A stretch of DNA of 60,000 nucleotides from NCBI RefSeq assembly GCF_910592395.1, contig NC_088308.1, positions 22,027,501 through 22,087,500 of the forward strand, written 5' to 3'. The position numbers and the translations under genes are program-made. The notes below the pieces were generated by a model. It was not told where the DNA came from. It ran no database searches and saw only the letters and a list, made by a program, of their open reading frames with translations. Shown one piece after another: positions 48,364 to 59,425 of this stretch. This stretch comes from Lineus longissimus (Eukaryota; Nemertea; Pilidiophora; Heteronemertea; Lineidae). Each line of letters opens with the position of its first letter. Positions within the stretch are counted from its first letter, which is position 1.

Positions 48364-48666
48364 CTACTGTGCTTCCCGAGCTGTGTCTTCTAACATCCGG
48401 GCGATAATCTGTCTTCTCTCTGCCAACTTCCGCCGGATGTACTCGTAATACGCCAATCGTATCGTTTGAAAGGTACACAGCTGGATCCGGTAGCTGTACC
48501 TGAACGCCTTGCGTCCTTCCGTGACGGCCTTCTGGTAGCGGTTGCTGAGCCGGTCAATCGTGCCTTCCATCATGCGGATCTCTGCCCTGGCGGCCCTTAT
48601 TTTCCTCCCATTTTGTTTGAGGTCACGATAGGCTGGTGGCTGTCTCTGGTCTTGCGGATCTCTCAT
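48364..48666 (-). CDS. small basic helical protein with histone-type mRNA 3' end (paralogue B)
   Basis: An intronless 100-residue frame. The chosen ATG at 48666 has the context ACCACCATGA. The frame continues open upstream to a GTG at 48747 but without another ATG. It begins MRDPQDQRQPPAYRDLKQNG. The core at residues 21-87 (GRKIRAARAEIR, IDRLSNRYQKAVTEGRKAFR, YSYRIQLC, LAYYEYIRRKLAERR) aligns without gaps to paralogue A. Net charge is about +12, with arginine favoured. No signal peptide, membrane segment or core-histone fold motif is visible. A TATA-like CATAAATC lies about 70 bases before the ATG. The two genes point at each other, and both end in histone stem-loops. The function is unknown. 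Replication-coupled expression is inferred from the stem-loop, not observed. Confidence 0.78.
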   Translation of the reverse strand: MRDPQDQRQPPAYRDLKQNGRKIRAARAEIRMMEGTIDRLSNRYQKAVTEGRKAFRYSYRIQLCTFQTIRLAYYEYIRRKLAERRQIIARMLEDTAREAQ

Positions 48667-48736
48667 GGTGGTATCCCCGGGCGTGTCGTCTTCTCTTTCG
48701 TCGTGATGGGAAATAACATGACCAGCTGTAACCCGG

Positions 48737-48744
48737 GATTTATG
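48737..48744 (-). promoter_or_regulatory. possible TATA element of paralogue B
   Basis: CATAAATC on the - strand, similar in sequence to the TATA-like box of paralogue A. Its distance from the ATG allows a leader of about 40 bases and would leave upstream out-of-frame ATGs outside most of the mRNA. Confidence 0.3.
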
Positions 48745-48959
48745 CACATCTAAAACAATAGGAAGCCAACATGGAGATGAATTTTAGCCTTTCTCCAAAA
48801 CGGAAGAAGCCAATAGAAATCGATAAGTGTTCTCCTGTTGCTATAGAAGAAACCATGAACAAAATAATATTATTTTAACTCCACACCTGGTAATTAGTAT
48901 CAGCGAGGTGGTGAGAGAACATAGATTTATAAAACATCAAAAATGTGACATAGGCAGAA

Positions 48960-49390
48960 AACATAGATTTATATATGAGTTCGCAACAGATCCTACGGGC
49001 GATTTAGCGCCCATTGGACGACAGCGTCCGTCAAAGAGATACATGTAAAGAGAAACCAGATTCAAACAGACTAAGTCTTATATATGGACGATTTAGCGGC
49101 CATTGGATGCTTTTGGAGAAAAGTTCCAGTGTCCGTTAAAGAGATGATTAGAAATCTGATTCAAACAGTCAAAGTCTTATATGTGGACGATTTAGCGTTC
49201 ATTGGATGCTTTTTGAGAAAATTTACTTCTTTGGCAGCATATCCTACAGTGACTGCAACGGACGGCAACGTCGAAGAGATGAAGGGAAAACTGATACGAA
49301 CAGTTTATGGTTTTCACTGACGATTTGGCATCCATTGGATGCTTTTGAAGCCAACAGACGATTTTAACGTCCGTTGGACTTAAAAACCGT
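48960..49390. repeat. degenerate tandem repeat, ~100-bp unit
   Basis: The phrase 'gacgatttagcg.ccattgga' followed by 'tgctttt.gagaaa' and 'gtccgtt/caaagagat' recurs near 48998, 49086, 49188 and 49319, with 'cagattcaaacag..aagtcttatat' between copies. The block 'acatagatttatatatgag' at 48961 also appears alone at 50281. Open frames across it are readings of the repeat. Confidence 0.7.
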
Positions 49391-49500
49391 CTCTGGTGAT
49401 TTGGCTCCTATAAGTTCAGTGGTATCTTTTTCAACTGAGCAGAACTTCACTGACAGGGAAGTCCTTTCACGTTAAGTCGTTTGAGAGAACCTCGACACAA

Positions 49501-49513
49501 GCTATAAAAAGAC
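49501..49513 (+). promoter_or_regulatory. possible TATA-box promoter
   Basis: GCTATAAAAAGACG-like sequence, a good TATA match. It precedes the candidate first coding exon at 49873 by about 360 bases. Two short upstream open frames (starting at 49557 and near 49668) would be in the leader. Confidence 0.35.
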
Positions 49514-49872
49514 GCCACTACATTGATATAGATACCGCGCACAGAGCATCCGAACCATGCACCTTTGCAACCATTGACAACGCACACTCGCTTCAATATC
49601 ACATCACTCCGCGGTGAAAAGGCTGCATCGATCCAGAAGCAGTAATTTCAAACAAGGTGGTGCATGTCATTCGCCTTGTGTACTACACATTGAACAGGAT
49701 ACAATTGAGAGAAGGGTAGCAACGTGGATATAGCCATTTCAAGGATACATTATTAACGCACTCGAACTCATATTGGCGCTTTGTAAGCCTTTAAAAGGCA
49801 TTTGGATAGAAGCTAAAAAATAGTCTCCTCAAGTTAGGGATTGAGTTGTTTGCCGTCGAGTGGGTGATAAGG

Positions 49873-49961
49873 ATGGATAAGGAACAACTCAAACGCCAAA
49901 GGGATATACTTCAGAGGCAGAAAGGCATTGATAGAATGGTTCTGTCGGAATCAATAGCAGA
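49873..49961 (+). CDS. candidate first coding exon, unidentified gene
   Basis: An ATG opens MDKEQLKRQRDILQRQKGID then RMVLSESIA plus two bases, ending at GA|GTGAGT. The highly charged, Gln/Arg-rich helix looks coding, and a TATA element lies upstream. In phase it can join 51246-51517, 51714-51855 and 52589-52655 to give one frame of about 189 residues. I do not recognise it. The last two exonic bases (GA) are a weak donor context. Confidence 0.35.
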
Positions 49962-51245
49962 GTGAGTAGGATTCTACTTGTAAAATTAGTTGTACTTTTG
50001 AATTCCACTTTTCTCCAAATACATTGTACGCTTTTATTTAAGATCCACATACGCATTAACAACGTGCTCCGATAGAAATAAAGGCTTTTGAGCTTTTGAT
50101 AAACCTCTAACGGTTTTTCGACCGACAAAATTATGCACCCGGTACAGGTTTTGCAGGGAAATGAAAAACCCTAAGTGGTTATTCAGAATCTTAAAAGCCA
50201 CCAGGTGTTTTTTTCATTTTGCCGAAAAACCTTACGGGCTGCATATTTGTGTTGGCCCGCGAAAAAACCTTTGGGAGAAAACATAGATTTATATATGAGG
50301 ATTTTGAGAAGTTGAAAAATCTTTATTTCTACGAGCGTACTACCACCAAAGGGTTTCTGTTGATTTTGTATCCTACGTTTATAATAGCTTTTAGTTAAAG
50401 AGATGTCCGATGCTTGATTTTGAGAAGAAGAGGTTCCCGATCAAATTACCTTCTTGCCGTTCACGCCGTTCTTGTTGACGAATCCTTATTTTAATATTGA
50501 TTGTATCGAAAAGTTTTCGTACTTTGTGCGAGTCAAATGACGAAGCAAGTGAAAGCGACTTGTGAAAGTGAACATATCCTTTGTAACTGCACCCAGTGTT
50601 ATCAAAGGCGCAATCTGTAATTATATCTTGATTCTGTTGCATTTGCGTTCCGATTTGTTCGATTGACTTTGATACCGTGAACAGATATTTGAACAGTTCG
50701 ATAATTGTTTTAACTTTCACATTAAAAGGCTATAATTGTGCTTAGGAGAAGTCAGGGTGTGGACCGGCTTTTCATCTGTTAATGCTTTGATAAATGTTAA
50801 TTAAAATCGTTTGCTGAACGGCGGTGAATGTACTTTTGTTGGAGGCCTGACGAGGACAAACGATATATCTAGAACAGTACAATAAAGGTAGACGAACATG
50901 TACTTCATATGAGATTGTACACTGTACCTACAAATTAGTCCACAAAATATCACCCCGCTCCGAACGTACTCACCCTGAAATATTCGGCCGTCATGCACGT
51001 ATTGAGTTGACAGATAGTTTTCATGCAACCTGTATGCAATATCTTGAAAAACAACCAAATTGTCATGCACGTACTACATGATTGAATAGAAGATCTGAAG
51101 AAAATCTATATCGCCTATACTGTTGTCAGCGAAGCGTCCTTGAGTTGAGACGTTTCTACACCTTGTGCGACTAAGATGTCATGACTATCAAATTATCTTC
51201 AATGGTTGCTATTTAGCTTGTTTCAGATTACAGGTTAGGTTTCAG

Positions 51246-51517
51246 ATTTGAAAATGCACTGGAATTGTATGTTGCAGCGCTGCCAGCATCTCTCACTGAG
51301 CGTTTCTTTAGCAACGAGGATTTTCTTGTGCAAGACGGCGATGCTTTCTCCGAACTAAATGTACTGTTGTCATTAGGAAATATCGTACCTGTTTCTTCAG
51401 TCGGTGATGCGATCCATTATCGGAATCGGCAATGTTTGATGATTTTCAGCTCATGCCCTACGGTCATCAAACTTAACGTCTTTGTTTCCCATTTTCCCCA
51501 TTTAACATCAAACAAAG
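51246..51517 (+). CDS. candidate second exon of unidentified gene
   Basis: Acceptor ggtttcag, then FENALELYVAALPASLTERF and FSNEDFLVQDGDAF, open to AAAG|GTAAAC at 51517. An alternative acceptor 12 bases upstream keeps the same frame. The frame stays open for more than 165 codons, which is unusual here. The first 40 residues look more protein-like than the rest. The exon ends may be wrong. Confidence 0.25.
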
Positions 51518-51713
51518 GTAAACAAAACTGCAAGTGTGCACATCAGAAACTTTCCTATAAGTGTCTTCAAAAAAGCAGTGCAATACCTCCGTGCTTCCGA
51601 CATGCACGATTCGCCACGGACCATGTCTGTTGGTATCATTACTTTGGCAATGGAGATTACCTAATTTGCCGTAATGAAATGAAGCAATATTTTCGTTTCA
51701 TTTCCCTCAATAG

Positions 51714-51855
51714 TGACGAGAACTGCTGCACGAGCCCTGCGGCTTCGATCATCCTTTTTGAAATTTAGAAAAGAAATGCTGCGCGACTTGAGAGAATGGT
51801 TGATTGATTCTCAAGGCCTCCGGGGCGCGTGGTGGTGCAGTGTCAAGACAGCTGG
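51714..51855 (+). CDS. candidate third exon of unidentified gene
   Basis: Acceptor tttccctcaatag. The frame gives TRTAARALRLRSSFLKFRKE then MLRDLREWLIDSQGLRGAWW and CSVKTA, ending at GG|GTGAGA. It is a basic amphipathic helix followed by a tryptophan-rich segment. Its entry and exit phases fit its proposed neighbours. No family recognised. Confidence 0.3.
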
Positions 51856-52588
51856 GTGAGAATTGAGATACGGTTGTTCGATTAGCGTTTTGTAGGGGAA
51901 ACAATAATGTCAACCCAGATTGCTTCGGTTTTATCGTTGTCATAGACGAAATGAATATTTAACAATATCGAGTAATTTCGTTGTTTCGTCGTGATCCTGC
52001 ACTCAAATGGTTCTCCGTTTTGCTTTGTGACAATAGACAAAGAATTTGCTGTTAGTTTTGTTTGATGGGTTTATCGCCTACATTGTGCGCGCATCGCCAT
52101 ACTTGTTTATTGTCGCTCTCTACTCACATACAGTATTTTGTAAGATATAAATATCGGATTTCTTTGTCAAGTATGTGAAAAAGCCTTATTTTTCTGTAAT
52201 TCTCTGTTCGTAAACAGGCTCGATTCGAATGGTTTAACAATTCCCGATTAACGTTCACTTTGCGTTACCTTACATCAGGCCAAAAAGATATAGATCGGAA
52301 AATGTGGAATGACAGTTACTTCTATCTTATGAATAGGAAATCGTTAATTCCAGAACGTTCCATGATCAATTGAGGTTTTCGATCAGCTTACAGAAATGGA
52401 CACATTGCTAATTTGATTAATGTGATATAATCTGGCAATGCAATCTCATGAACAGCTTATTGAAAAGATAAGATTAGCCAACAGCGTGGACGAGAATGAA
52501 TTATTTAAAACAAAAGTGGATGGTAGGTAATGTCATTGAGGTCGGGTAGTTTGCAGCATTTGACTAAACCATGGATATCGATTTCCAG

Positions 52589-52655
52589 GTCCGTCCAGGG
52601 CTACCGTGACCCTGAGCCGATACCCGAGAGACGACCACCGGAGAACGCTCGATGA
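52589..52655 (+). CDS. candidate last coding exon of unidentified gene
   Basis: Acceptor cgatttccag. In the phase left by 51714-51855 it reads SVQGYRDPEPIPERRPPENA then R and a stop. Another frame of the same segment is also open and would fit an alternative upstream exon near 52438-52518 (MQSHEQLIEKIRLANSVDEN...). The sequence alone does not decide between them. Confidence 0.22.
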
Positions 52656-54452
52656 TAGTTGGATACAAGTAATTGTCCTGGTCAATTGGAAGTCCCGATG
52701 TATTCAGTGTACGATCCGGTTATAGGATTTTTGCAGTCCCGAAGTCTTTTCATTCTCAAGGCCTTTCTCCGCATAAACATATCACGCCGCGCATCAAGCA
52801 GAGGGCCTTTGTCGGTTTTTTTAGGCTGCGTTGTCAAGAACAATCGACATGCTATAGTGCGTAAGACGCGGCATGAAACGCTTGCGTGGAGATATGCACG
52901 AGATATATGCACATGGAGATACATCTCCCGATTGTTTTTTGGTCTTTTTGTTCTTCACTCGAATTTGTCGGTGCAATTATTGCGCTTTCTGGTACCTATT
53001 ACTAAATCTACCAATCTACATACCACCATAAAAAGAGGCTTGGCCATTATTATTGGTGAATGATCGTGATGTATTCGGCAATTTAATCAAATCTGATAAC
53101 AATATGCCACGCGAACCGACTATTTTATCTATCAATCATCGCATTAATTATTGTAGCCAGCAGTTTATATAAGAGGGACTGATATTGGTCTTTCATGATA
53201 CACTTTAGCAAATGAATCGTCGTTTGAGGCCATTAGCAAACAAAAGGTTATATGTAATACGCAATATTTGCTCATGTTACATGTACATTATTTGACGGCA
53301 AACGTGGGGAACTGTTACAGTAATACCAAGAGTTAACAGGTCCTTTGATGAACTAATGATAAGCGAGATTTGTCCTGCAACAGGGTGTGTCGCTTGTGAA
53401 ACACCAAGGACGGAAATCTATTGACTTGATGTCGATCAGTGGTTTAAACAGTTCTCGCGTTTCGCGGATTCCACGACCCAAGCGATGCCTTGTGATGTTT
53501 TTCCTTTGGTTTCTCCGGGTGTGGCCGAGCCAGTTCCACTTCCTCAGAAACACCTACAGTTCTATCCGGGAGTTATATCTGCTCTGGGCTGCCTGCTGTC
53601 ATATACAGGTATATATATGTTCTTCAAAAACAGACCGACTTATTTTTACTTAGCATTTTTCATCCGTACCATCCGTACCAATGTAGATCTCTGGCCATCG
53701 ACAAACAAGGGTTAAAATCAACCTCTATACAGACTGGATCTCCAACCATCAGCAGTAATTACCACTGACGTCACAAGACATGATCCCCGGCTAAACCATG
53801 GATGGGGAAATGTCATTTATCATTCTTCCCGACCTTCGAGGCCTAATTTGGCATAAACGCGGGGACACGAAATTAGAGACCGAGGCGAGGACGGCTGAAT
53901 CAGATTGGATATGGTTTGTTTCCCCTTATCTTAAAAAATCAGTCGGCTGGTTTGATATTAGTTCCATAACACTAATCAAATGTTCATTCGAAACATTCAT
54001 TAATCCGCTTCTTCTCCTTTCTTTATTGTTCAAAAAAAGTTTTGTCACCAACGCTTGCTTTAATCTAATTTGGAGTTAAGGGTTGATCATAGGCAACACC
54101 ATTTTGTCTAGAGCTTGAAAACCTAAAGCAATCAGAACTCTTTCGAAACGAAGTAAAGTTCAATTTCAAGAGTGGGAATCAATTCCTTGTTTTCCAGGAA
54201 CTGACATTCACCCTTGAAATTGGCATTAACTTCGTTTTGAAGGACTTGTAAATTGCTTTCGGATTTCAAGCTCTAGCCAAAATGTTGGTGCCTATATGGT
54301 CAAGCCTAGAGGCTTTCATGAAGAAGATAACGCCGGGCTAAGCTAAAGCGTTAATGACAAATCATGCATGTATTTTGAACAACCAGACTCGGTCTCAATC
54401 ACGAATAAAACATTCCTCTAACATCCAGCGCAACAAACTATATATCTAAAAG
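52656..54452. other. no firmly supported gene
   Basis: A frame at about 53452-53611 (MPCDVFPLVSPGVAEPVPLP...) is bounded by AG and GT and may be an exon, but nothing supports it beyond its composition. The 134-codon frame at 52659-53063 starts with TTG and is not convincing. No repeats stand out. Confidence 0.4.
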
Positions 54453-54525
54453 GTTTCTTACGGTGGCCCATTAGGGACATCATGTTTTTTTTTAGATTCA
54501 AATACGATTTTTTTTTCTCGAATTT

Positions 54526-55080
54526 TCTCCACGGAATTAAGTATTTTCTCCACGGAATTAAGTATTTTCTCCACGGAAATAAATACTTTTCTCCACGGAA
54601 ATAACATTTATCTCCACGGAAATAAATACTTTTCTCCACGGAAATAAATACTTTTCTCCACGGAAATAACATTTATCTCCACGGAAATAAATACTTTTCT
54701 CCACGGAAATAAATACTTTTCTCCACGGAATTAAGTATTTTCTCCGCGGAAATAACATTTATCTCCACGGAAATAAATACTTTTCTCCACGGAAATAAAT
54801 ACTTTTCTCCACGGAAATAACATTTATCTCCACGGAAATAAATACTTTTCTCCACGGAAATAAATACTTTTCTCCACGGAAATAACATTTATCTCCACGG
54901 AAATAACATTTATCTCCACGGAAATAAATACTTTTCTCCACGGAAATAAATACTTTTCTCCACGGAATTAAGTATTTTCTCCGCGGAAATAACATTTATC
55001 TCCACGGAAATAAATACTTTTCTCCACGGAAATAAATACTTTTCTCCACGGAATTAAGTATTTTCTCCGCGGAAATAAAT
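54526..55080. repeat. tandem array, left arm of fold-back element
   Basis: About 25 units read on the - strand as TTTCCGTGGAGAAAAGTATT and two variants ending GATAAATGTTA or GAAAATACTTAA. A few units have CCGCGG in place of CCGTGG. Many overlapping open frames (FPWRKVFISVEK...) simply read this array. Confidence 0.95.
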
Positions 55081-55429
55081 AATTGATTCCGCTGATATGA
55101 TTGGTCCTGCATTTTAGAGGACGAGGTCAAGGTGAAACTATTAACCCTTAAACCCCAACCTTGCGGTAGGCTCGGGAACCAAGCTGTACAGGCGCTGCCC
55201 GCTGGAACACGAGGCCGCTTGTCAATCCCGTTTGACATTGTCAGATCTGACTATACGTGTATAGTGTTGGCATGAAGACTGTGGAAGATGTAAGTAACAC
55301 GATGATTGTCAGATTTGATACGTTTTGAATCATAAAAATGCAGTTGGTAGCATCTTTGTAGAGTGGCCTAGTATCAGTGAAGAAAACGGTACGTGGAGAC
55401 CCACTGCCGATGTTATGTATAGCTAGCTA

Positions 55430-55439
55430 TCGCGCGCAG
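55430..55439. other. centre of the palindrome
   Basis: The loop tcgcgcgcag lies between arms ending TAGCTAGCTA and beginning TAGCTAGCTA. The loop itself contains the alternating CGCGCG. Extrusion as a cruciform or a breakpoint for deletion would be expected here. Confidence 0.9.
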
Positions 55440-55788
55440 TAGCTAGCTATACATAACATCGGCAGTGGGTCTCCACGTACCGTTTTCTTCACTGATACTA
55501 GGCCACTCTACAAAGATGCTACCAACTGCATTTTTATGATTCAAAACGTATCAAATCTGACAATCATCGTGTTACTTACATCTTCCACAGTCTTCATGCC
55601 AACACTATACACGTATAGTCAGATCTGACAATGTCAAACGGGATTGACAAGCGGCCTCGTGTTCCAGCGGGCAGCGCCTGTACAGCTTGGTTCCCGAGCC
55701 TACCGCAAGGTTGGGGTTTAAGGGTTAATAGTTTCACCTTGACCTCGTCCTCTAAAATGCAGGACCAATCATATCAGCGGAATCAATT

Positions 55789-56392
55789 ATTTATTTCCGC
55801 GGAGAAAATACTTAATTCCGTGGAGAAAAGTATTTATTTCCGTGGAGAAAAGTATTTATTTCCGTGGAGATAAATGTTATTTCCGCGGAGAAAATACTTA
55901 ATTCCGTGGAGAAAAGTATTTATTTCCGTGGAGAAAAGTATTTATTTCCGTGGAGATAAATGTTATTTCCGTGGAGATAAATGTTATTTCCGTGGAGAAA
56001 AGTATTTATTTCCGTGGAGAAAAGTATTTATTTCCGTGGAGATAAATGTTATTTCCGCGGAGAAAATACTTAATTCCGTGGAGAAAAGTATTTATTTCCG
56101 TGGAGAAAAGTATTTATTTCCGTGGAGATAAATGTTATTTCCGTGGAGATAAATGTTATTTCCGTGGAGAAAAGTATTTATTTCCGTGGAGAAAAGTATT
56201 TATTTCCGTGGAGATAAATGTTATTTCCGTGGAGAAAAGTATTTATTTCCGTGGAGAAAAGTATTTATTTCCGTGGAGATAAATGTTATTTCCGTGGAGA
56301 TAAATGTTATTTCCGTGGAGAAAAGTATTTATTTCCGTGGAGAAAATACTTAATTCCGTGGAGAAAATACTTAATTCCGTGGAGAAAATTCG
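55789..56392. repeat. tandem array, right arm, inner copy
   Basis: The mirror of the left array, about 40 bases longer (roughly two units), followed by the tail 56393-56453 that ends in the same terminal sequence (gggccaccgta) as the element. Confidence 0.95.
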
Positions 56393-56453
56393 AGAAAAAA
56401 AAATCGTATTTGAATCTAAAAAAAAACATGATGTCCCTAATGGGCCACCGTAG

Positions 56454-57206
56454 AAAAGTATTTATTTCCGTGGAGATAAATGTTATTTCCGCGGAGAAAA
56501 TACTTAATTCCGTGGAGAAAAGTATTTATTTCCGTGGAGAAAAGTATTTATTTCCGTGGAGATAAATGTTATTTCCGCGGAGAAAATACTTAATTCCGTG
56601 GAGAAAAGTATTTATTTCCGTGGAGAAAAGTATTTATTTCCGTGGAGATAAATGTTATTTCCGTGGAGATAAATGTTATTTCCGTGGAGAAAATACTTAA
56701 TTCCGTGGAGAAAAGTATTTATTTCCGTGGAGAAAAGTATTTATTTCCGTGGAGATAAATGTTATTTCCGTGGAGATAAATGTTATTTCCGTGGAGAAAA
56801 TACTTAATTCCGTGGAGAAAAGTATTTATTTCCGTGGAGAAAAGTATTTATTTCCGTGGAGAAAAGTATTTATTTCCGTGGAGATAAATGTTATTTCCGT
56901 GGAGATAAATGTTATTTCCGTGGAGAAAAGTATTTATTTCCGTGGAGAAAAGTATTTATTTCCGTGGAGATAAATGTTATTTCCGTGGAGAAAAATATTT
57001 ATTTCCGTGGAGAAAAGTATTTATTTCCGTGGAGATAAATGTTATTTCCGTGGAGATAAATGTTATTTCCGTGGAGAAAAGTATTTATTTCCGTGGAGAA
57101 AAGTATTTATTTCCGTGGAGATAAATGTTATTTCCGTGGAGAAAAGTATTTATTTCCGTGGAGAAAATACTTAATTCCGTGGAGAAAATACTTAATTCCG
57201 TGGAGA
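56454..57206. repeat. tandem array, right arm, duplicated outer copy
   Basis: It starts straight after the internal terminal sequence at 56453 and is followed by a second identical tail at 57207-57273. The array-plus-tail segment therefore exists twice on the right and once on the left. Confidence 0.93.
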
Positions 57207-57279
57207 AAATTCGAGAAAAAAAAATCGTATTTGAATCTAAAAAAAAACATGATGTCCCTAATGGGCCACCGTAGTTTCT

Positions 57280-59425
57280 TGTTACATTTCGAAAGAAAAA
57301 CTATCGATCAGTGTCTTTCGAATACATTTCCGTGAACATAACACTTTTCAGAACATGCTCCGAGATTCGTTCATGCAGGCTGAGATTACGCTCTCTCCAT
57401 CAGGTTAACATGACTAAAGAAACCAATATGAATAAGCTGCTAGCCAAATCGAATCGATGTGCATATATACTATTTCAATAAGATTGCATTTCGATGTTGT
57501 TGGCAAAGGCAAATTAGCTTGTGCATGAACTCACGCGGATCTCAACATCAAGATGAAAACCGCGTTTTCTATGCTATATTACAGGTTATATATGCAAAAC
57601 TCCCTTCTGAGAAACTACGTGCACATTTTCCTGTATAATTTTTGCATTCCTGATCGGATCTGTGTATATGAGAGCGGAAATAATGACGTCGTACATTTAT
57701 TTGGAAGACTCTGGTCTAACAATTGGCGATCTTTGAAAATCTCAAGAACAACAGAAACAATTTCGTGATCGACGTTACACGTTTCGCTGGAAACCACACT
57801 GACTTATCAAATTCACGCATGGAATCGCTCTGATCAACATTGTCGCATCAGAATTAAATGACAGGCCATTGGCCCCAGTATGATAAAGGCAAATGCTTCC
57901 TGTCGATCATATTCAAAGAGACACGAACGTGACTTTCACCGCTGTTGCCAATGCTGCACACTTCGATTCCCAAATGGCACGAAGTGGTGTCAATCGCGGA
58001 GAAACTGATCTAACTCTCTGATTGCGTGTGTTAAAAATGTGAGATGAAAGAAGCGTCAACCCACGCCTTGCATGCTGATGCAGGTGGGAGTGAAATTGGA
58101 CACCGAGCAATATCGATTCTGATCAACTCCGACACCATATTGGAATCAGGAGATATCACGTGATAATGTTGCGAGTCGTTTTATCACTTGGTCCCATGAT
58201 GCTTAGGAAAATGCACATATTTTTCATGAGTTGTCGGCGGGGACGAGGTTCGTTGTATGCTCTCTTGGTTGGTTGGTTGCATTGTTGATATTGGAAGGGG
58301 AATTGCGTTTATTACCGGATATTAAATCGTTTTGCAGTGTTACAGCGGATACACTTAAAGGCCGTGCCTTTTTTAGAATTAGAAAATTGAATCTGATAAT
58401 TTGATTATCGTTGTTACAAGCAAGTATGTTAAACATATTGAAGGTTTTGCTGTCTTTTCAGTACCAAATGATATGTCATCTCATACTGATGTCAACCGTT
58501 GCTGTTAGAATTCGATCTTCCATCCCTGGCAGATTACAAAGTTGCATAATTTACAGCGTTGTTGAGTGTCGATGCCTCATGCGAATATTGAGAATGAAGT
58601 GCTTTCGAATAGGATCTAGTCACAGCGACTGATATGAATTATTAATAGCCATTGAGGCTAATTCTTACTGTCTGCCGGCAATTCCGTCACCATGAATCTT
58701 TCACCGATGGGGAACGTAGAGCCATTAGGTGGCGAAAGCTTGCTGCTTATGGTGAAGTTGTAGAAAGCAATACTCTTGACAAATTACAAAAATAGACTCA
58801 AATATAAGTTCTTCAGTGTCTGCCAAATGTGGGTAACTTGCTTGAATGGGGCATTGCTATATACATGTACTAGCTTTTTTCCCGGGTCAGCAAAAACCGT
58901 ATTCAACAGTTTTCTCGCTATTTTAGCTAAACATGAAGTGTGGTTGCATAAAAGTTACGCATAACTTATGAGTTAGGCAAAAGAAGTTCTAAAAGGTTTT
59001 TGAGGCTGTGTAAAAGCTCATTTTCCTGATAAACCTCGACGGTGAGCATATTTCTGCTGGCTAAAAAAACCCTTTCAAAAGCTCAGAAATAATTATTTTC
59101 AAGAACCGATCTACATGTAACTACTTATCGAAAGTCATTATTGTTTTAATGGCGACATTTCATCGGTTGATTAACATGGTGTTCATTATCTGCACTGTGG
59201 ACTGTAGTAGGTTGATAGACGCTTGTGTCGCGCCCATCCGGATATCCGCTTATATGAATGGAAAGTCACCGATATGGAAGGTCTCCAGACGGATGGTGTA
59301 ATTTTATGTTATAACGTTATTTTGCCATTACCTCGCACTTAAAACAATTCAGACCTATAGCCAAATACACGACCTATTGCCTTTAAACAAAGCCCGCTCG
59401 CACCTAGGCCTAGGCCAAATCTTGA
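57280..59425. other. no gene seen
   Basis: AT-rich DNA after the fold-back element. Open frames of 60-73 codons on both strands (for example 57553-57768 and 58411-58632) lack splice context or recognisable products. I see no RNA gene. Confidence 0.5.

Larger units (their letters stand above)
54459..57273. mobile_element. 2.8-kb fold-back element with tandem-repeat arms
   Basis: Both ends carry TACGGTGGCCCATTAGGG (left from 54459, right in complement ending 57273). GTTTCT directly flanks each end (54453-54458 and 57274-57279), which I read as a 6-bp target duplication. The arms meet at 55434/55435 around a 10-base loop (55430-55439). The inner 350 bases of each arm (55080-55429 and 55440-55789) are complementary with no difference that I can see. 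Outside them the arms consist of ~21-22-bp tandem units. The right arm holds an extra copy of the array plus tail (56454-57273). No transposase is visible. The layout resembles fold-back elements such as Drosophila FB and sea-urchin TU, whose long inverted repeats also contain tandem repeats. Confidence 0.85.

Noticed and set aside
48667-48747. N-terminal extension of paralogue B
   Set aside because: It begins at GTG with no ATG. The ATG at 48666 has good context and similarity to paralogue A starts after it.
52438-52518. Possible coding exon MQSHEQLIEKIRLANSVDEN... ending at GTAGGT
   Set aside because: Composition and donor are attractive, but it has no clear acceptor, and joining it to 52589 uses a different frame from the other candidate exons. 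Left undecided.
53452-53611. Possible exon MPCDVFPLVSPGVAEPVPLP...
   Set aside because: Protein-like composition between AG and GT, but no partner exon, promoter or similarity supports it.
54418-57335. Many overlapping frames reading FPWRKVFISVEKSIYFRG
   Set aside because: They are translations of the ~21-22-bp array and appear in both arms because of the inverted symmetry. They are not proteins.
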